Shown: positions 47,666 to 56,471 of the stretch, in pieces
Numbering within the stretch: the first letter of the stretch is position 1
How the letters are laid out: each line of letters begins with the position of its first letter
Translations under genes and position numbers: made by a program
NCBI GenBank assembly: GCA_016124385.1
Contig: WGNU01000006.1
Location: 1-64,000 of the forward strand
Direction: 5' to 3'
Length of the DNA: 64,000 nucleotides
From: Alphaproteobacteria bacterium
GTDB taxonomy: Bacteria; Pseudomonadota; Alphaproteobacteria; Micropepsales; Micropepsaceae
Notes under the pieces: model-generated
What the model saw: the letters and a program-made list of their open reading frames with translations, nothing else
Databases searched by the model: none
What the model was told of the DNA's origin: nothing

Positions 47666-48301
47666 TCAGGCGATCACTTCGGGGGTCTGGCGCACGAAGC
47701 TGGCGTTCTCCGCGCAATCGAGGAGAAACGCCGCGACGTCCGCCCGGCGGATCGCGCCGCCGCGATAGGTTTCGGGCGTCGTGAAGGTGCGCACCCGGCC
47801 TGTCGGCCGGCCGTTCAGAAGGAGGCCCGGGCGCACGATCGTCCAGTCAAGATCGCTCGCCTGGAGCATTTCCTCCGCGCGGGTCTTGTCGAGATACATC
47901 TGGCGGAGCACCAGCGGCCAGAACACGTAGTCGTAGAGCGGGTTCGAGCGGCCGTAGGAATCGCCCGCGCCCAGGCCGGTGACGAAAATCAGCCGGCGGA
48001 TCGCCGCGCGCTGCATGACGGGCAGGAGCGCTCCCATGTGTTCGGAGAAGATCGTCACCTTCGAGAGGCTTGGGGGCGTACCGATGACGCTGATGACGGC
48101 GTCCGCGCCCATCACGCCTTCGCCGAGCAGCGTCTCGTTACGGCAATCGCCCGCGATCACGAGAAGGCGGGGATGCGGATCGCCGCCATTGACGGGGCCG
48201 CGCGCCATCGCGTGGACCGTCCAGCCGCGATCGAGCGCCTGCTCGACGCACAGCCCGCCGATCCCCCGGCTCGCGCCAATGACGAAAATCCGCTTCGTCA
48301 T
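47666..48301 (-). CDS. NAD(P)-binding SDR/NmrA-like oxidoreductase
   Basis: A 211-residue Rossmann protein: MTKRIFVIGASRGIGGLCVE is the dinucleotide-binding motif, GADAVISVIGTPPSL and RLIFVTGLGAGDS follow, and LDWTIVRPGLLLNGRPTGRV is the typical NmrA-like/atypical SDR segment. A YXXXK catalytic pair is not obvious (MYLDKTRAEEML has Y and K at distance 3), so redox activity is uncertain. Its start overlaps the HIT gene stop by 4 bases (ATGA), so the two are coupled. Confidence 0.8.
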   Translation of the reverse strand: MTKRIFVIGASRGIGGLCVEQALDRGWTVHAMARGPVNGGDPHPRLLVIAGDCRNETLLGEGVMGADAVISVIGTPPSLSKVTIFSEHMGALLPVMQRAAIRRLIFVTGLGAGDSYGRSNPLYDYVFWPLVLRQMYLDKTRAEEMLQASDLDWTIVRPGLLLNGRPTGRVRTFTTPETYRGGAIRRADVAAFLLDCAENASFVRQTPEVIA

Positions 48302-48717
48302 GCGATCGCGGCGCGGATTTTCTCGGCCATCGCGGCGAGTTTCTCCGGCGCTTCCATGCCGCGCGCGTGGAGCCGCAGATCGATGCCCGACCAGCGCGGG
48401 ATGATGTGGAAGTGGATGTGGAAGACGGTCTGGCCCGCGTCCGCGCCGTTCAGTTGCGCGATCATGATGCCGGGGGCTTCCGTCGCCTTCTTCACGGCGC
48501 GCGCGATCTTCTGGGTGGTCGCGATGGTGGCGGCGAGCGCGTCGGGCGTCAGGTCGAAGAGGTCCTCCGCCTTCGCCTTGGGCACGACGAGCGTGTGGCC
48601 CTCGGCTTGCGGCATGATGTCCATGAAGGCGAGGGTCGATTCATCCTCGAACACTTTGTGGCAGGGCATCTCGCCCCGCAGGATCTTCGCAAAGACGTTG
48701 CCGGTGTCATAGGCCAT
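48298..48717 (-). CDS. HIT-family nucleotide hydrolase
   Basis: A 139-residue histidine-triad protein. It begins MAYDTGNVFAKILRGEMPCH and ends with the triad VFHIHFHIIPRWSGIDL, where the middle histidine is the nucleophile. Such enzymes cleave adenosine phosphoramidates and dinucleoside polyphosphates. The natural substrate cannot be inferred. It is coupled to the SDR gene downstream. A 123-bp gap with repeats separates it from the GNAT gene. Confidence 0.92.
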   Translation of the reverse strand: MAYDTGNVFAKILRGEMPCHKVFEDESTLAFMDIMPQAEGHTLVVPKAKAEDLFDLTPDALAATIATTQKIARAVKKATEAPGIMIAQLNGADAGQTVFHIHFHIIPRWSGIDLRLHARGMEAPEKLAAMAEKIRAAIA

Positions 48718-48788
48718 GCGCGTCTCCCCTTATTCGCGTGACGCATCGAACAGGGCACGCGCGCGCGCGTCAATTCATGGATGGACAC

Positions 48789-48842
48789 GTCATGGATGGT
48801 CCGCCTGCGCGGACCATGACGCGGGACGAAGTTTCCCGCGTC
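48789..48842. repeat. Palindromic repeat, single-hairpin relative of family B, with adjacent inverted repeat
   Basis: GTCATGG-AT-GGTCCGC-CTGC-GCGGACCATGAC (48789-48820) forms one long hairpin with the GTCAT/ATGAC ends seen in family B. It overlaps a second perfect inverted repeat GACGCGGGA (48818-48826)/TCCCGCGTC (48834-48842) that ends in the stop codon of the GNAT gene. The second hairpin may serve as 3' end of that gene. Confidence 0.6.
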
Positions 48843-50007
48843 ATATGTCGCTCTCCTCGCGCCGGAAGGGCGAGTGCTCGGACAATTCCTCGATCCCTTC
48901 GGCGACGGCTTCGCGTTCGCGTTCGAGATAATTGGCGACGGCCGCGCGGAAACGCGGATCGGGAATCCAATGCGCGGAATAGGTCGTCACGGGCAGATAG
49001 CCGCGCGCGAGCTTGTGGGCGCCCTGCGCGCCCGCCTCCACGCGCTTCAGGCCGCGTTCGATCGCGAAATCGATCGCCTGGTAGTAGCAGGTCTCGAAAT
49101 GGAGGAACGGGTGATGCTCGATCGCGCCCCAATTGCGCCCGTAGAGCGCCTCGCCGCCGATGATGTTGAAGGCGCCCGCGATCGGCCGGCCCGCGCGCTC
49201 GGCGATGACGAGGAGGATGTCGTCCGCCATCCATTCGCCGATCAGCGAGAAGAATTTGCGCGTGAGGTAGGGCGTGCCCCATTTGCGGCTGCCGGTATCC
49301 ATGTAGAACGTGAAGAACGCGTCCCAGTGCCGCTCTGTGATCGCCTTGCCGGTGAGGCGATGGAAGGTGATGCCGGGCTCGCGCGCCCGTTCGCGCTCGC
49401 GGCGCAGCGTCTTGCGCTTTTGAGAGGAGAGGCGCGAGAGGAAATCCGCGAAGTCGCGATAGCCCTCGTTCATCCAGTGGAATTGTTGATCCGTCCGCTG
49501 AAGATAGCCGAGATCGGCGGCCGCCTCCCACTCCGCGCGGGTTGGGAAATTGATGTGGGCGGAGGAGACCTTCGTCTGCTCGGTGAGGGCGCGCAGACCC
49601 TCCAGCAGCAAGGCGGTGAGTTCGCCCGCACGGGATTGATCGGCGATGAGAAGGCGCGGGCCCGTCACCGGCGTGAAGGGAACGGCGGAGAGGAGCTTGG
49701 GGTAATAGCGCCCGCCCGCGCGCTCCCAGGCATCCGCCCAGGCATAGTCGAAGACGTATTCGCCGTAGGAATGCCCCTTCACGTAGAGCGGCAGGGCGGC
49801 GAGGAGCGTTTCTCCCTCGCGGGCGAGGAGATGCATGGGCTGCCAGCCATTGCGGGCGGTGGCGGCGCCGGAATCCTCGCAGGCGCGCAAAAAAGCGTGG
49901 CTGAGGAAGGGATTGCGGGTCGCGGCGTCAGGCATCGCGCAGGCGTTCCAGGCGCCTTCCTCGATCTCGGCCATCCGCTTTGCCGTTTCGAGCGTGACCG
50001 CCGTCAT
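48841..50007 (-). CDS. FemAB-like GNAT-fold acyltransferase (PF04339 type)
   Basis: I chose ATG 50007 (MTAVTLETAKRMAEIEEGAW), preceded by a G-rich stretch, and dropped the 32 track residues upstream. The 388-residue protein has NPFLSHAFLRACEDSGAATA, KGHSYGEYVFDYAWADAWER and YPKLLSAVPFTPVTGPRLLI, followed by FHWMNEGYRDFADFLSRLSS and KRKTLRRERE. These are hallmarks of the peptidoglycan-related acyltransferase-like family found across Proteobacteria. The reaction is unknown. Confidence 0.85.
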   Translation of the reverse strand: MTAVTLETAKRMAEIEEGAWNACAMPDAATRNPFLSHAFLRACEDSGAATARNGWQPMHLLAREGETLLAALPLYVKGHSYGEYVFDYAWADAWERAGGRYYPKLLSAVPFTPVTGPRLLIADQSRAGELTALLLEGLRALTEQTKVSSAHINFPTRAEWEAAADLGYLQRTDQQFHWMNEGYRDFADFLSRLSSQKRKTLRRERERAREPGITFHRLTGKAITERHWDAFFTFYMDTGSRKWGTPYLTRKFFSLIGEWMADDILLVIAERAGRPIAGAFNIIGGEALYGRNWGAIEHHPFLHFETCYYQAIDFAIERGLKRVEAGAQGAHKLARGYLPVTTYSAHWIPDPRFRAAVANYLEREREAVAEGIEELSEHSPFRREESDI

Positions 50008-50226
50008 GCCGGGCGCGCGGCCCCCCGCCCGAGGCCATTGCCGCCGGTCACCCAAGCGACATAGGTTGCCGTTGGGGCGGTCGGCCCCAGGCGCTGTGGG
50101 CACGCGTAACGGCGTTCGGCCATCGGACCAACATTCCCGTTTGCTTGGCGAGGCCGCTCAGAGTAGCGAGGCGGCGGCGCAAAGAAAACGCGGACGTGGC
50201 GACATTCTCGCGGGGGGTAGACCAGC

Positions 50227-51273
50227 ATGCACCGGCTCGACGCGGATGATCCTTGTCCCGCGCGCGACGGCTTCGCGATGCCGGCCGAGTGGGCGCCGCA
50301 TGAGCGCACGCTCATGTGCTGGCCGACGCGCGTCGCGCCCTGGGGCGGCCCGGAAGGGCTGCTCGCGGCGAAGGTTGCCTATGGCGAGGTCGCGCGCACG
50401 ATCGCGCGGTTCGAGCCGGTGACGATGTGCATGCGGCCCGAGGATCGCAGCGAGGCGCAGCTCGCGCTCGGCCCCAGCATCGATCTCAACCCGATCGGGA
50501 TCGATGATTCCTGGGCGCGCGATTCCGGCCCCAGCATCCTGATCGGCCCCGGCGGGCGCCGCGCGGGCGTCGCGTGGCAGTTCAACGCGTGGGGCAACAA
50601 ATACATCCCCTACCGGGCGGACGCAGCGTTCGCGGGCGCGCTGGTGGAACAGATGGGCCTGCCGCTCTACCGCGCGCCGCTCGTCTGCGAGGGCGGGGCG
50701 ATCCATGTGGACGGCGAGGGTACGCTCATGACGACCGAGCAATGCCTCCTCAACGAGAACCGCAACCCCGAACTCACGCGCCAGCAGGTGGAGGAGCGGC
50801 TCGCGCTCTATTGCGGTGTCTTGCGCGTGATCTGGCTGGGCGAGGGGTTTGCCGACACCGAAACCGATGGCCACGTGGACGAGATCGCAGCCTTCGTCGC
50901 GCCGGGCCGTGTGATCGTTGGCGTGCATGACGACAAGTCCCATCCAAACTACGCGCCGTGCCTGGAGGCGGTGCGGCGCTTGTCTGAGGCGCGGGACGGC
51001 CGGGGGCGGTCAATCGAGGTGTTCGAGGTGAAGCAGCCGCGGGCGCGGAAGCGTCATGACGGGAGCCTGCTCGAGGCGTCCTACGTCAATTTCTATCTCT
51101 GCAACGGGGCGGTGATCGCGCCGGCGTTCGGCGATCCCCAGGACGACGCGGCGGGCGATCTTCTGGCCGCGCTCTTTCCCGAGCGCGACATCGTGCAGAT
51201 CGATGTGCGCGCGATCGCCGAAGGCGGTGGCGGGCTTCACTGCATCACGCAGCAAGTGCCCAAGGGCACGTGA
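50227..51273 (+). CDS. aguA: Agmatine deiminase
   Basis: Hydrolyses agmatine to N-carbamoylputrescine and ammonia. The 348-residue guanidine-modifying enzyme has MPAEWAPHERTLMCWPTRVA near the N-terminus, DSWARDSGPSIL with substrate-binding Asp, FADTETDGHVDEIAAFVAPG with the catalytic His, and the nucleophile cysteine in EGGGGLHCITQQVPKGT at the end. N-carbamoylputrescine amidase (aguB), often adjacent, is absent here. The 219-bp region upstream holds no gene that I can recognise. It converges with the GGDEF gene, 3 bases apart. Confidence 0.93.
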   Translation: MHRLDADDPCPARDGFAMPAEWAPHERTLMCWPTRVAPWGGPEGLLAAKVAYGEVARTIARFEPVTMCMRPEDRSEAQLALGPSIDLNPIGIDDSWARDSGPSILIGPGGRRAGVAWQFNAWGNKYIPYRADAAFAGALVEQMGLPLYRAPLVCEGGAIHVDGEGTLMTTEQCLLNENRNPELTRQQVEERLALYCGVLRVIWLGEGFADTETDGHVDEIAAFVAPGRVIVGVHDDKSHPNYAPCLEAVRRLSEARDGRGRSIEVFEVKQPRARKRHDGSLLEASYVNFYLCNGAVIAPAFGDPQDDAAGDLLAALFPERDIVQIDVRAIAEGGGGLHCITQQVPKGT

Positions 51274-51276
51274 GGC

Positions 51277-51990
51277 TTACGCGGTCTGGCGGGCGATCGC
51301 CTCTTCGAGTTCCTGCTGGCGGGCCTTCTTCTCGCGGTACATCGCGCGGTCGGCGCGCATCATGAGATCGCTCGCCTCCGCGCCCGGGCCGTAGGAGACG
51401 ACGCCGACGCTCGCGCGCATCGGCAAGCGGACGCCATTGAAGAGCACGCTCGCCGTGTTGAGCGCCGTGCGCAGGCGCCCCATCGAGTGGCGGAGGGCGT
51501 GCGTGTCGGCGCGCACGAAGAGGACGGCGAACTCATCGCCGCCGAGGCGCGCGGCGAAATCGGTCGAGCGGATCTTGTCCTTCAGGAGCGCCGCGACGTT
51601 CTTCAGGAGATGGTCGCCCGCGGCGTGGCCGTAGGTGTCGTTGACGTATTTGAACTCGTCGAGATCGATATAGGCGAGAAGCCCGTGCTCGCGGTGGCGC
51701 TTGGCGTTGGCGAGCGTGCGCACGAGCGCGTCGTTGAAGCCGCGCCGGTTAAGGAGGGTCGTCAATTCATCGGTGACGCTCAAGGCTTCGAGCATCGCGA
51801 GGCGCTCGGCCTGTTCGGCGAGGCGCTGCTCGGTTGCGCCGGCGTAGCTGAGGATCTTCGACATGATGGCGAAGCTGCGCGGGGCATCGATGCCCTCGGC
51901 GCGCAGCTCGCCCCAGAAATCCTGGGCAAGGCGGTTGAGCTCGGCGAGGCCCGGCGTGCGCTCGGCAGCGGGGCGGCGGTCACGGCTCAT
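51277..51990 (-). CDS. Soluble diguanylate cyclase (GGDEF)
   Basis: I chose ATG 51990 (MSRDRRPAAERTPGLAELNR); the track starts upstream in unlikely sequence. The 237-residue protein has an N-terminal helical part of about 75 residues with no membrane segment or known sensor, then a GGDEF domain: DELTTLLNRRGFNDALVRTL, YIDLDEFKYVNDTYGHAAGD and ARLGGDEFAVLF. The active site is intact and RSTD five residues before it is an RXXD inhibitory site. It should make c-di-GMP with product feedback. Confidence 0.9.
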   Translation of the reverse strand: MSRDRRPAAERTPGLAELNRLAQDFWGELRAEGIDAPRSFAIMSKILSYAGATEQRLAEQAERLAMLEALSVTDELTTLLNRRGFNDALVRTLANAKRHREHGLLAYIDLDEFKYVNDTYGHAAGDHLLKNVAALLKDKIRSTDFAARLGGDEFAVLFVRADTHALRHSMGRLRTALNTASVLFNGVRLPMRASVGVVSYGPGAEASDLMMRADRAMYREKKARQQELEEAIARQTA

Positions 51991-52253
51991 GCGAGATCCC
52001 TTTCGACGGACTGGCTCGCAAGAGATCAGCAACCCCTGTGCCAGCGTGCCGCAGGGCGGGCGGTCGGATTTCCGCCGCATCGCGGGCCCGGCGGGGCAGG
52101 AATTGCCGGGCCGGAGTTGCCGCTCGGGCATTCGCGGCGGGGCGGGCAACGGGGCTTGGCGCCGCCTTCAAACCGCCGTTTTGCTCGTGCTTCGTTAGGA
52201 ATGGGCCCCTAGAGTAGCGGCCGCTTTTCGTTCCTTCGCCCAAGAGGTGTCAG

Positions 52254-53066
52254 ATGGCGTTCGCGAAATCCGTGGGGCCCGTCCTTCTCGCCGCGATCCT
52301 CGTGGCTCCCCCGGCCTTCGCGGGCGCGATGGTGCCGCATCGCGCCTCCTACGATATCCGCCTGAAGGAGGCGAAATGGGGCGCGGGCGTGACGGGCGTG
52401 ACCGGGCGGCTGGTCATCGAGTTCAATGACGCGTGCGACGGCTATACGCTCAATCAGCGGTTCGTGACGCAAATGCAGGATTCGGACGGGGCGGTCACAA
52501 CCAGCGATCTCTGGCTCACGAGCTGGGAGGCCGCGGACGGGCGCTCGTTCCGCTTCAACCTCAAGAACGAAGTCGACGGGACGGTGGTCGAGTCCTTCAA
52601 GGGCCGCGCGGTCATCGACGCCTCGGGCGGGCAGGTTGCCTATGAGGGTGTCGCGCTCGACGAGGTGACGCTGCCGAGCGGCACGGTTTTCCCGACCGAG
52701 CATGCGTTCGATCTCATCAAAGCCGCGGAGGCGGGCGAGAACGCCCTCTCGCGCACCGTCTTCGACGGCTCGGGCGAGGGCGATGTCTATGCCGCCCATG
52801 CCGTCATCGGCGCGCCGCGCACGGGGGCGGACGGCCTCAAGGGCCTGGAAGGCGTTCCGGGGGCGGAGCATTTGGCGGGCCTCACCGCCTGGCCGGTGAC
52901 GCTCTCCTATTTCAAGACGCAGAGCCAGGCGCCGCTGCCCGATTATGAAAGCTCGTTCGTCATGTATTCGAACGGCATGTCGAGCGGGCTCGTGCTCGAC
53001 TACGGCGATTTCTCGCTCTCGGGCACGCTCAAGGAGATCGAGGTCCTGCCGGACCCGAAATGCTGA
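52254..53066 (+). CDS. eipB: EipB-like periplasmic envelope integrity protein (DUF1849)
   Basis: DUF1849/EipB proteins are beta-spiral periplasmic proteins needed for envelope integrity in Brucella. The 270-residue protein has a signal peptide (MAFAKSVGPVLLAAILVAPP, cleavage near AFAGA). The mature part has MVPHRASYDIRLKEAKWGAG, DACDGYTLNQRFVTQMQDSD and the ending LKEIEVLPDPKC. The two cysteines (in DACDG and PKC) are those that form the family disulfide. It is divergent from the GGDEF gene and convergent with dinB. Confidence 0.9.
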   Translation: MAFAKSVGPVLLAAILVAPPAFAGAMVPHRASYDIRLKEAKWGAGVTGVTGRLVIEFNDACDGYTLNQRFVTQMQDSDGAVTTSDLWLTSWEAADGRSFRFNLKNEVDGTVVESFKGRAVIDASGGQVAYEGVALDEVTLPSGTVFPTEHAFDLIKAAEAGENALSRTVFDGSGEGDVYAAHAVIGAPRTGADGLKGLEGVPGAEHLAGLTAWPVTLSYFKTQSQAPLPDYESSFVMYSNGMSSGLVLDYGDFSLSGTLKEIEVLPDPKC

Positions 53067-53073
53067 AGGGCCC

Positions 53074-54330
53074 TTAGCCCTTCATTCCCCGCCCCTTGCC
53101 AATGACCGCTTCGCCGAAGCGCGCGCGGATGCGATCGATCGCGCGTTCGGCGCTGGCGCGGCGCGCGGCGCCGGGATCAAGGAGGCTCGGCTGATCGCAT
53201 TCGGCGGCGGGCGCGAGCGTGGATAATCCGATCCCCAGCAGGCGGTAACGCGGGCCTTCGGGCTTGGCGCGCAGGAGCTCGCGGCCTTCGGCGAAGATCA
53301 CCTCGGCGAGCTGGGTGGGCGCGCCGAGTGACCGGCGGCGCGTCTCGCTGCGGAAATCGGCGCCCTTCAGCTTCAGCGTGATCGTCCGCCCGCCCAGGCC
53401 CGCCGCCTTCGCGCGCCGCGAGAGGCTTTCGCAGAGCGACCAGAGAATGCGCTCCAGCACGTCGTGGCGGCGCTCGTCGGTTTCGAAGGTCGTCTCGGTT
53501 GAAAGGCTCTTGGCCTCGCTCGCCGGATCGACGGTGCGGCTGTCCTCGCCTTTCGAGAGCCGCGCCAGATGCAGCCCCATCTCGCCGTAGCGCTTGGCGA
53601 GCGTGCGCGCGTCCATCGCCTGGATCTGGCCGAGCCGCGTGATGCCGTCCGCCTCCAGGCGCCTGGCGAAGGATTTGCCGACGCCATAGACGATCGTCAC
53701 CTTCTGCTCCTTGAGGAACGAGACGGCTTCCGCGCGGCCGATGACGGCAAAGCCGCGCGGCTTCCTCAATTCCGAGGCGACCTTGGCGAGGAATTTGTTG
53801 AACGAGAGGCCGATCGAAACCGTGATGCCGCAGTCGCGCTCGATCTCGCGCGCGAGTTTCGCCAGCACCTTGGCGGGCGGCAGGCCGTGCAGGCGCTCGG
53901 TGCCCGAGAGATCGAGGAACGCCTCATCGAGCGAGAGCGGCTGGACGAGCGGCGTCAGCGCGCGCATCCGCTCGCGCAATTGAAGCGCGACGTCGCGGTA
54001 TTTGCGCATGTCGGGGCGGATGACGATCGCGTCCGGGCAGGCGGCGAGCGCCTTGAACATCGGCATCGCGGACCGCACGCCATAGGTGCGCGCGACGTAG
54101 CAGCAGGTGGAGACGACGCCGCGCTTGCCGCCGCCGACGATCACCGGCTTGTCGATGAGGGCTGGGTTGTCGCGCTTCTCGACGCTCGCGTAGAAGGCAT
54201 CGCAATCGAGATGGGCGATCGCGAGCGCAAAAAGCTCGTCATGCGCGAGGAGGCGCGGCGAGCGGCATTTGGGGCAGCGCACCGCGCCCGCGTTGGTCTC
54301 GCTCAGGCAATCGCGGCAGAAGGCGGGCAT
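53074..54330 (-). CDS. dinB: DNA polymerase IV (DinB) with N-terminal zinc-ribbon-like segment
   Basis: Y-family translesion polymerase. The 418-residue protein begins with MPAFCRDCLSETNAGAVRCP, a CXXC-X10-CXXC arrangement about 30 residues long, ahead of the catalytic core. The core has IAHLDCDAFYASVEKRDNPA (metal-binding Asp), VVSTCCYVARTYGVRSAMPM and QPLSLDEAFLDLSGTERLHG, then little-finger sequence. No beta-clamp motif of the QLxLF type is obvious; QPSLLDP near the C-terminus may be a variant. No LexA box was recognised upstream. It is 3 bases from the ROK gene. Confidence 0.93.
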   Translation of the reverse strand: MPAFCRDCLSETNAGAVRCPKCRSPRLLAHDELFALAIAHLDCDAFYASVEKRDNPALIDKPVIVGGGKRGVVSTCCYVARTYGVRSAMPMFKALAACPDAIVIRPDMRKYRDVALQLRERMRALTPLVQPLSLDEAFLDLSGTERLHGLPPAKVLAKLAREIERDCGITVSIGLSFNKFLAKVASELRKPRGFAVIGRAEAVSFLKEQKVTIVYGVGKSFARRLEADGITRLGQIQAMDARTLAKRYGEMGLHLARLSKGEDSRTVDPASEAKSLSTETTFETDERRHDVLERILWSLCESLSRRAKAAGLGGRTITLKLKGADFRSETRRRSLGAPTQLAEVIFAEGRELLRAKPEGPRYRLLGIGLSTLAPAAECDQPSLLDPGAARRASAERAIDRIRARFGEAVIGKGRGMKG

Positions 54331-54333
54331 CCC

Positions 54334-55230
54334 TCATGCCTCCCACAGCCAGGCGGCGCCGCGCACGCCGCTCGAATCGCCGTGGACGTTCACGCGGACC
54401 CGCGTCTCGACGCCATCGGAAAAGACGAGCGGGGGCAGCGCCCTTTCGAGCGCGGGGGCGAGGGCGGCGATGTTCGACAGGCCGCCGCCCAGCACGATGA
54501 TGTCCGGATCGATGATGTTGACGAGCACCGCGCAGGCGCGCGCGAGGCGCTCGGAATAGCGCGCAAGGCTCGCGCGGCAGGCGGGATCGCCCTCACTGGC
54601 GCGCGCGGCGATGGCGGCGGCGGCGAGCGCCTCGCCCGTTCGCGCACGGTGATCGGCCTCGAAGGCCGGTCCGCTCAGCCATTGCTCGAGGCAGCTCTCC
54701 TTGCCGCACCAGCAAAGGGGGCCGGGGCGTTCGTCATCGCGCGGGGCAGGCAGCGGGTTGTGGCCCCATTCGCCCGCGATCGCGTTCGCGCCCTGAAGGA
54801 TCTTTCCCTCAAGCACGATGCCGCTGCCGACGCCCGTGCCGAGGATGAGGCCGATCACGCTTTTCGCGCCCGCGCCCGCGCCGTCGCGGGCTTCTGAGAG
54901 CGCAAAGCAATTGGCATCGTTCGCAAGCCGCAGCGGGCGGGCGAGATGGGCCTCCAGATCCTCCTTCAGGCGGCGGTCGTTGAGCCAGGTCGAGTTCGCG
55001 TTCTTCACGAGGCCCGTCCGTGGGCTGATCGTTCCGGGCATCGCAATGCCGACGCTGCCGCGTTCGGCCGTTTCGGCTTCCAAGGCGTTAACGAGATCCC
55101 CGATGGAATCGAGCGTTTGGAGATAGTCGCCGCGCGGCGTCGCCACGCGCCGGCGCGCGAGCACGCGGTTCGCCCGATCGAGCGCCACGCCCTCGATCTT
55201 GGTGCCGCCCAAATCGATGCCGATGCGCAT
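54334..55230 (-). CDS. ROK-family sugar kinase (fructokinase-like)
   Basis: Phosphorylates a hexose with ATP. The 298-residue protein starts MRIGIDLGGTKIEGVALDRA, the phosphate-1 motif. It has IGLILGTGVGSGIVLEGKIL, the ROK signature HNPLPAPRDDERPGPLCWCG with zinc-binding His/Cys residues, and KESCLEQWLSGPAFEADHRA. Bacterial enzymes with this pattern are commonly Mak-type fructokinases or GlcNAc kinases; the substrate is not certain. It is 5 bases downstream of the HAD gene and probably shares its transcript. Confidence 0.88.
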   Translation of the reverse strand: MRIGIDLGGTKIEGVALDRANRVLARRRVATPRGDYLQTLDSIGDLVNALEAETAERGSVGIAMPGTISPRTGLVKNANSTWLNDRRLKEDLEAHLARPLRLANDANCFALSEARDGAGAGAKSVIGLILGTGVGSGIVLEGKILQGANAIAGEWGHNPLPAPRDDERPGPLCWCGKESCLEQWLSGPAFEADHRARTGEALAAAAIAARASEGDPACRASLARYSERLARACAVLVNIIDPDIIVLGGGLSNIAALAPALERALPPLVFSDGVETRVRVNVHGDSSGVRGAAWLWEA

Positions 55231-55235
55231 GGGGC

Positions 55236-55916
55236 TCAGCTCTTCGCGATCTCGGCGCGGATATAGGCCTCGATCTCGCCCCAGTCGCGGGCGCGCAAGC
55301 GGCTGGCGGGCGCGGGCGGGACCAGCCGGGCGAGTTGCGGGTTCGCGACGTAGTGGATCGCGTGGACGTCCGGTGCGGCTTCGGCGACCGAGCGGATCTG
55401 CGGCGGCAGATCATCGATGAAGAAGACGGGCGCCTTCGTTGCCTCGGCGAGCCGGGCGACCGCCGCGCCCTTCGGCCCGTCGTTCCGGACGAGGGGTGCG
55501 GTGATGCCGGTCCGCGCGAGGTTCCTTGCCCGGGCCGCGCCCGCGCTTTCGGGCACGTTCGAGAGGACGAGCACCACCGCCTCGTCCGCCAGGCGCTGGA
55601 GCGAATCGGCCGCGCCCTCAACCGGCGCGAGCGAATCGCTCATCTCGAAGAAGCGGCGCAGATGGCTGGTCACGGCCTCGGCCTCCAGCGGCTCGCCGGT
55701 CGCGGCGTCGCGCACGTTGCCGTGAATGGCATAGGAATCGAGGGCGAAAATTAACGCTTGGCGCTCGAAATAGGTCATCAGCCCCGCCATGAAGTGGAGC
55801 ACCACCTCATCGGCGTCCGTCACGATCAGCGGGCGGGCGGGATCAACCAAACGCGCCGCCTCGTTCAGGTCCAGCATGGCGACGGAAGGGGGCGCGGGCG
55901 CGCGGGGCGGCATCAT
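55236..55916 (-). CDS. HAD-superfamily phosphatase-like protein
   Basis: A 226-residue protein that the track leaves unnamed. The four HAD motifs are visible: PLIVTDADEVVLHFM (motif I, DxDE), VVLVLSNVPESAG (motif II), NDGPKGAAVARLAEATK (motif III lysine) and APVFFIDDLPPQIRS (motif IV). The cap between motifs I and II is about 75 residues. The second Asp of motif I is followed by Glu, as in phosphatases. Start could also be Met2 or Met14 (MLDLNEAARLVDP). Substrate is unknown. Confidence 0.75.
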   Translation of the reverse strand: MMPPRAPAPPSVAMLDLNEAARLVDPARPLIVTDADEVVLHFMAGLMTYFERQALIFALDSYAIHGNVRDAATGEPLEAEAVTSHLRRFFEMSDSLAPVEGAADSLQRLADEAVVLVLSNVPESAGAARARNLARTGITAPLVRNDGPKGAAVARLAEATKAPVFFIDDLPPQIRSVAEAAPDVHAIHYVANPQLARLVPPAPASRLRARDWGEIEAYIRAEIAKS

Positions 55917-55973
55917 CGGCCTCGTAATCGTCTCTTAAGTGCCTGTCGGTAAAGATGTTCAGGCGATGCCCCC

Positions 55974-55993
55974 AGGCGGCGGTCCCGCCGCCT
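55974..55993. promoter_or_regulatory. Tight GC hairpin upstream of divK
   Basis: AGGCGGCGG-TC-CCGCCGCCT is a perfect nine-pair inverted repeat with two central bases, flanked by GCCC and GGGC that could extend it. It lies about 100 bases upstream of divK in the 179-bp divergent gap and is not followed by a T-run. It may be an operator or leader structure. I could not place a confident promoter or a full CtrA box (TTAA-N7-TTAA) in this gap. Confidence 0.35.
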
Positions 55994-56095
55994 AAGGGCA
56001 AGGAATGATTAAGGAACTTCCTGTCCAATTCCGGGCAAGGGTGAATCGGCGGTCTCGGTTCTTCATGACCGTCCCGCGCGCGCGCTGGAGCCTCC

Positions 56096-56461
56096 ATGAG
56101 TAAGACCGTTCTGATCGTCGAGGACAACGAGCTTAATCTCAAGCTCTTCCACGACCTGCTGGACGCCAACGGCTACCAGACGCTGCAGACCCGCGACGGT
56201 CTGGAGGCGCTGGAGCTGGCGCGCACGCACCACCCCGATCTCATCTTGATGGACATCCAATTGCCGGAAGTCTCGGGCCTTGAAGTCACCAAGTGGCTGA
56301 AAGAGGACGAGCAGCTCAAGGCCATTCCTGTCATCGCCGTCACCGCGTTCGCGATGAAAGGCGATGAGGAGAAGATCCGCGAGGGGGGCTGCGAGGCCTA
56401 TCTCTCCAAACCGATTTCCGTCGCCCGGTTCCTGGACACGGTGCGGCGCTTCCTGAGCTAA
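56096..56461 (+). CDS. divK: Single-domain response regulator DivK
   Basis: DivK controls CckA/CtrA activity in the alphaproteobacterial cell cycle. The 121-residue protein is only a receiver domain: [20 protein letters not shown] (acidic pair), [20 protein letters not shown] with the phospho-acceptor Asp, [20 protein letters not shown] and the conserved lysine in YLSKPISV. It is nearly identical in layout to Caulobacter and Brucella DivK. pleD follows 10 bases later, the standard pair. Confidence 0.94.
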   Translation: MSKTVLIVEDNELNLKLFHDLLDANGYQTLQTRDGLEALELARTHHPDLILMDIQLPEVSGLEVTKWLKEDEQLKAIPVIAVTAFAMKGDEEKIREGGCEAYLSKPISVARFLDTVRRFLS

Positions 56462-56471
56462 CGGAGGCCCC

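Noticed and set aside
53569-54897. 442-residue plus-strand ORF
   Set aside because: Antisense of dinB and the ROK kinase, with no recognisable motif and a biased Arg/Ala/Asp composition.
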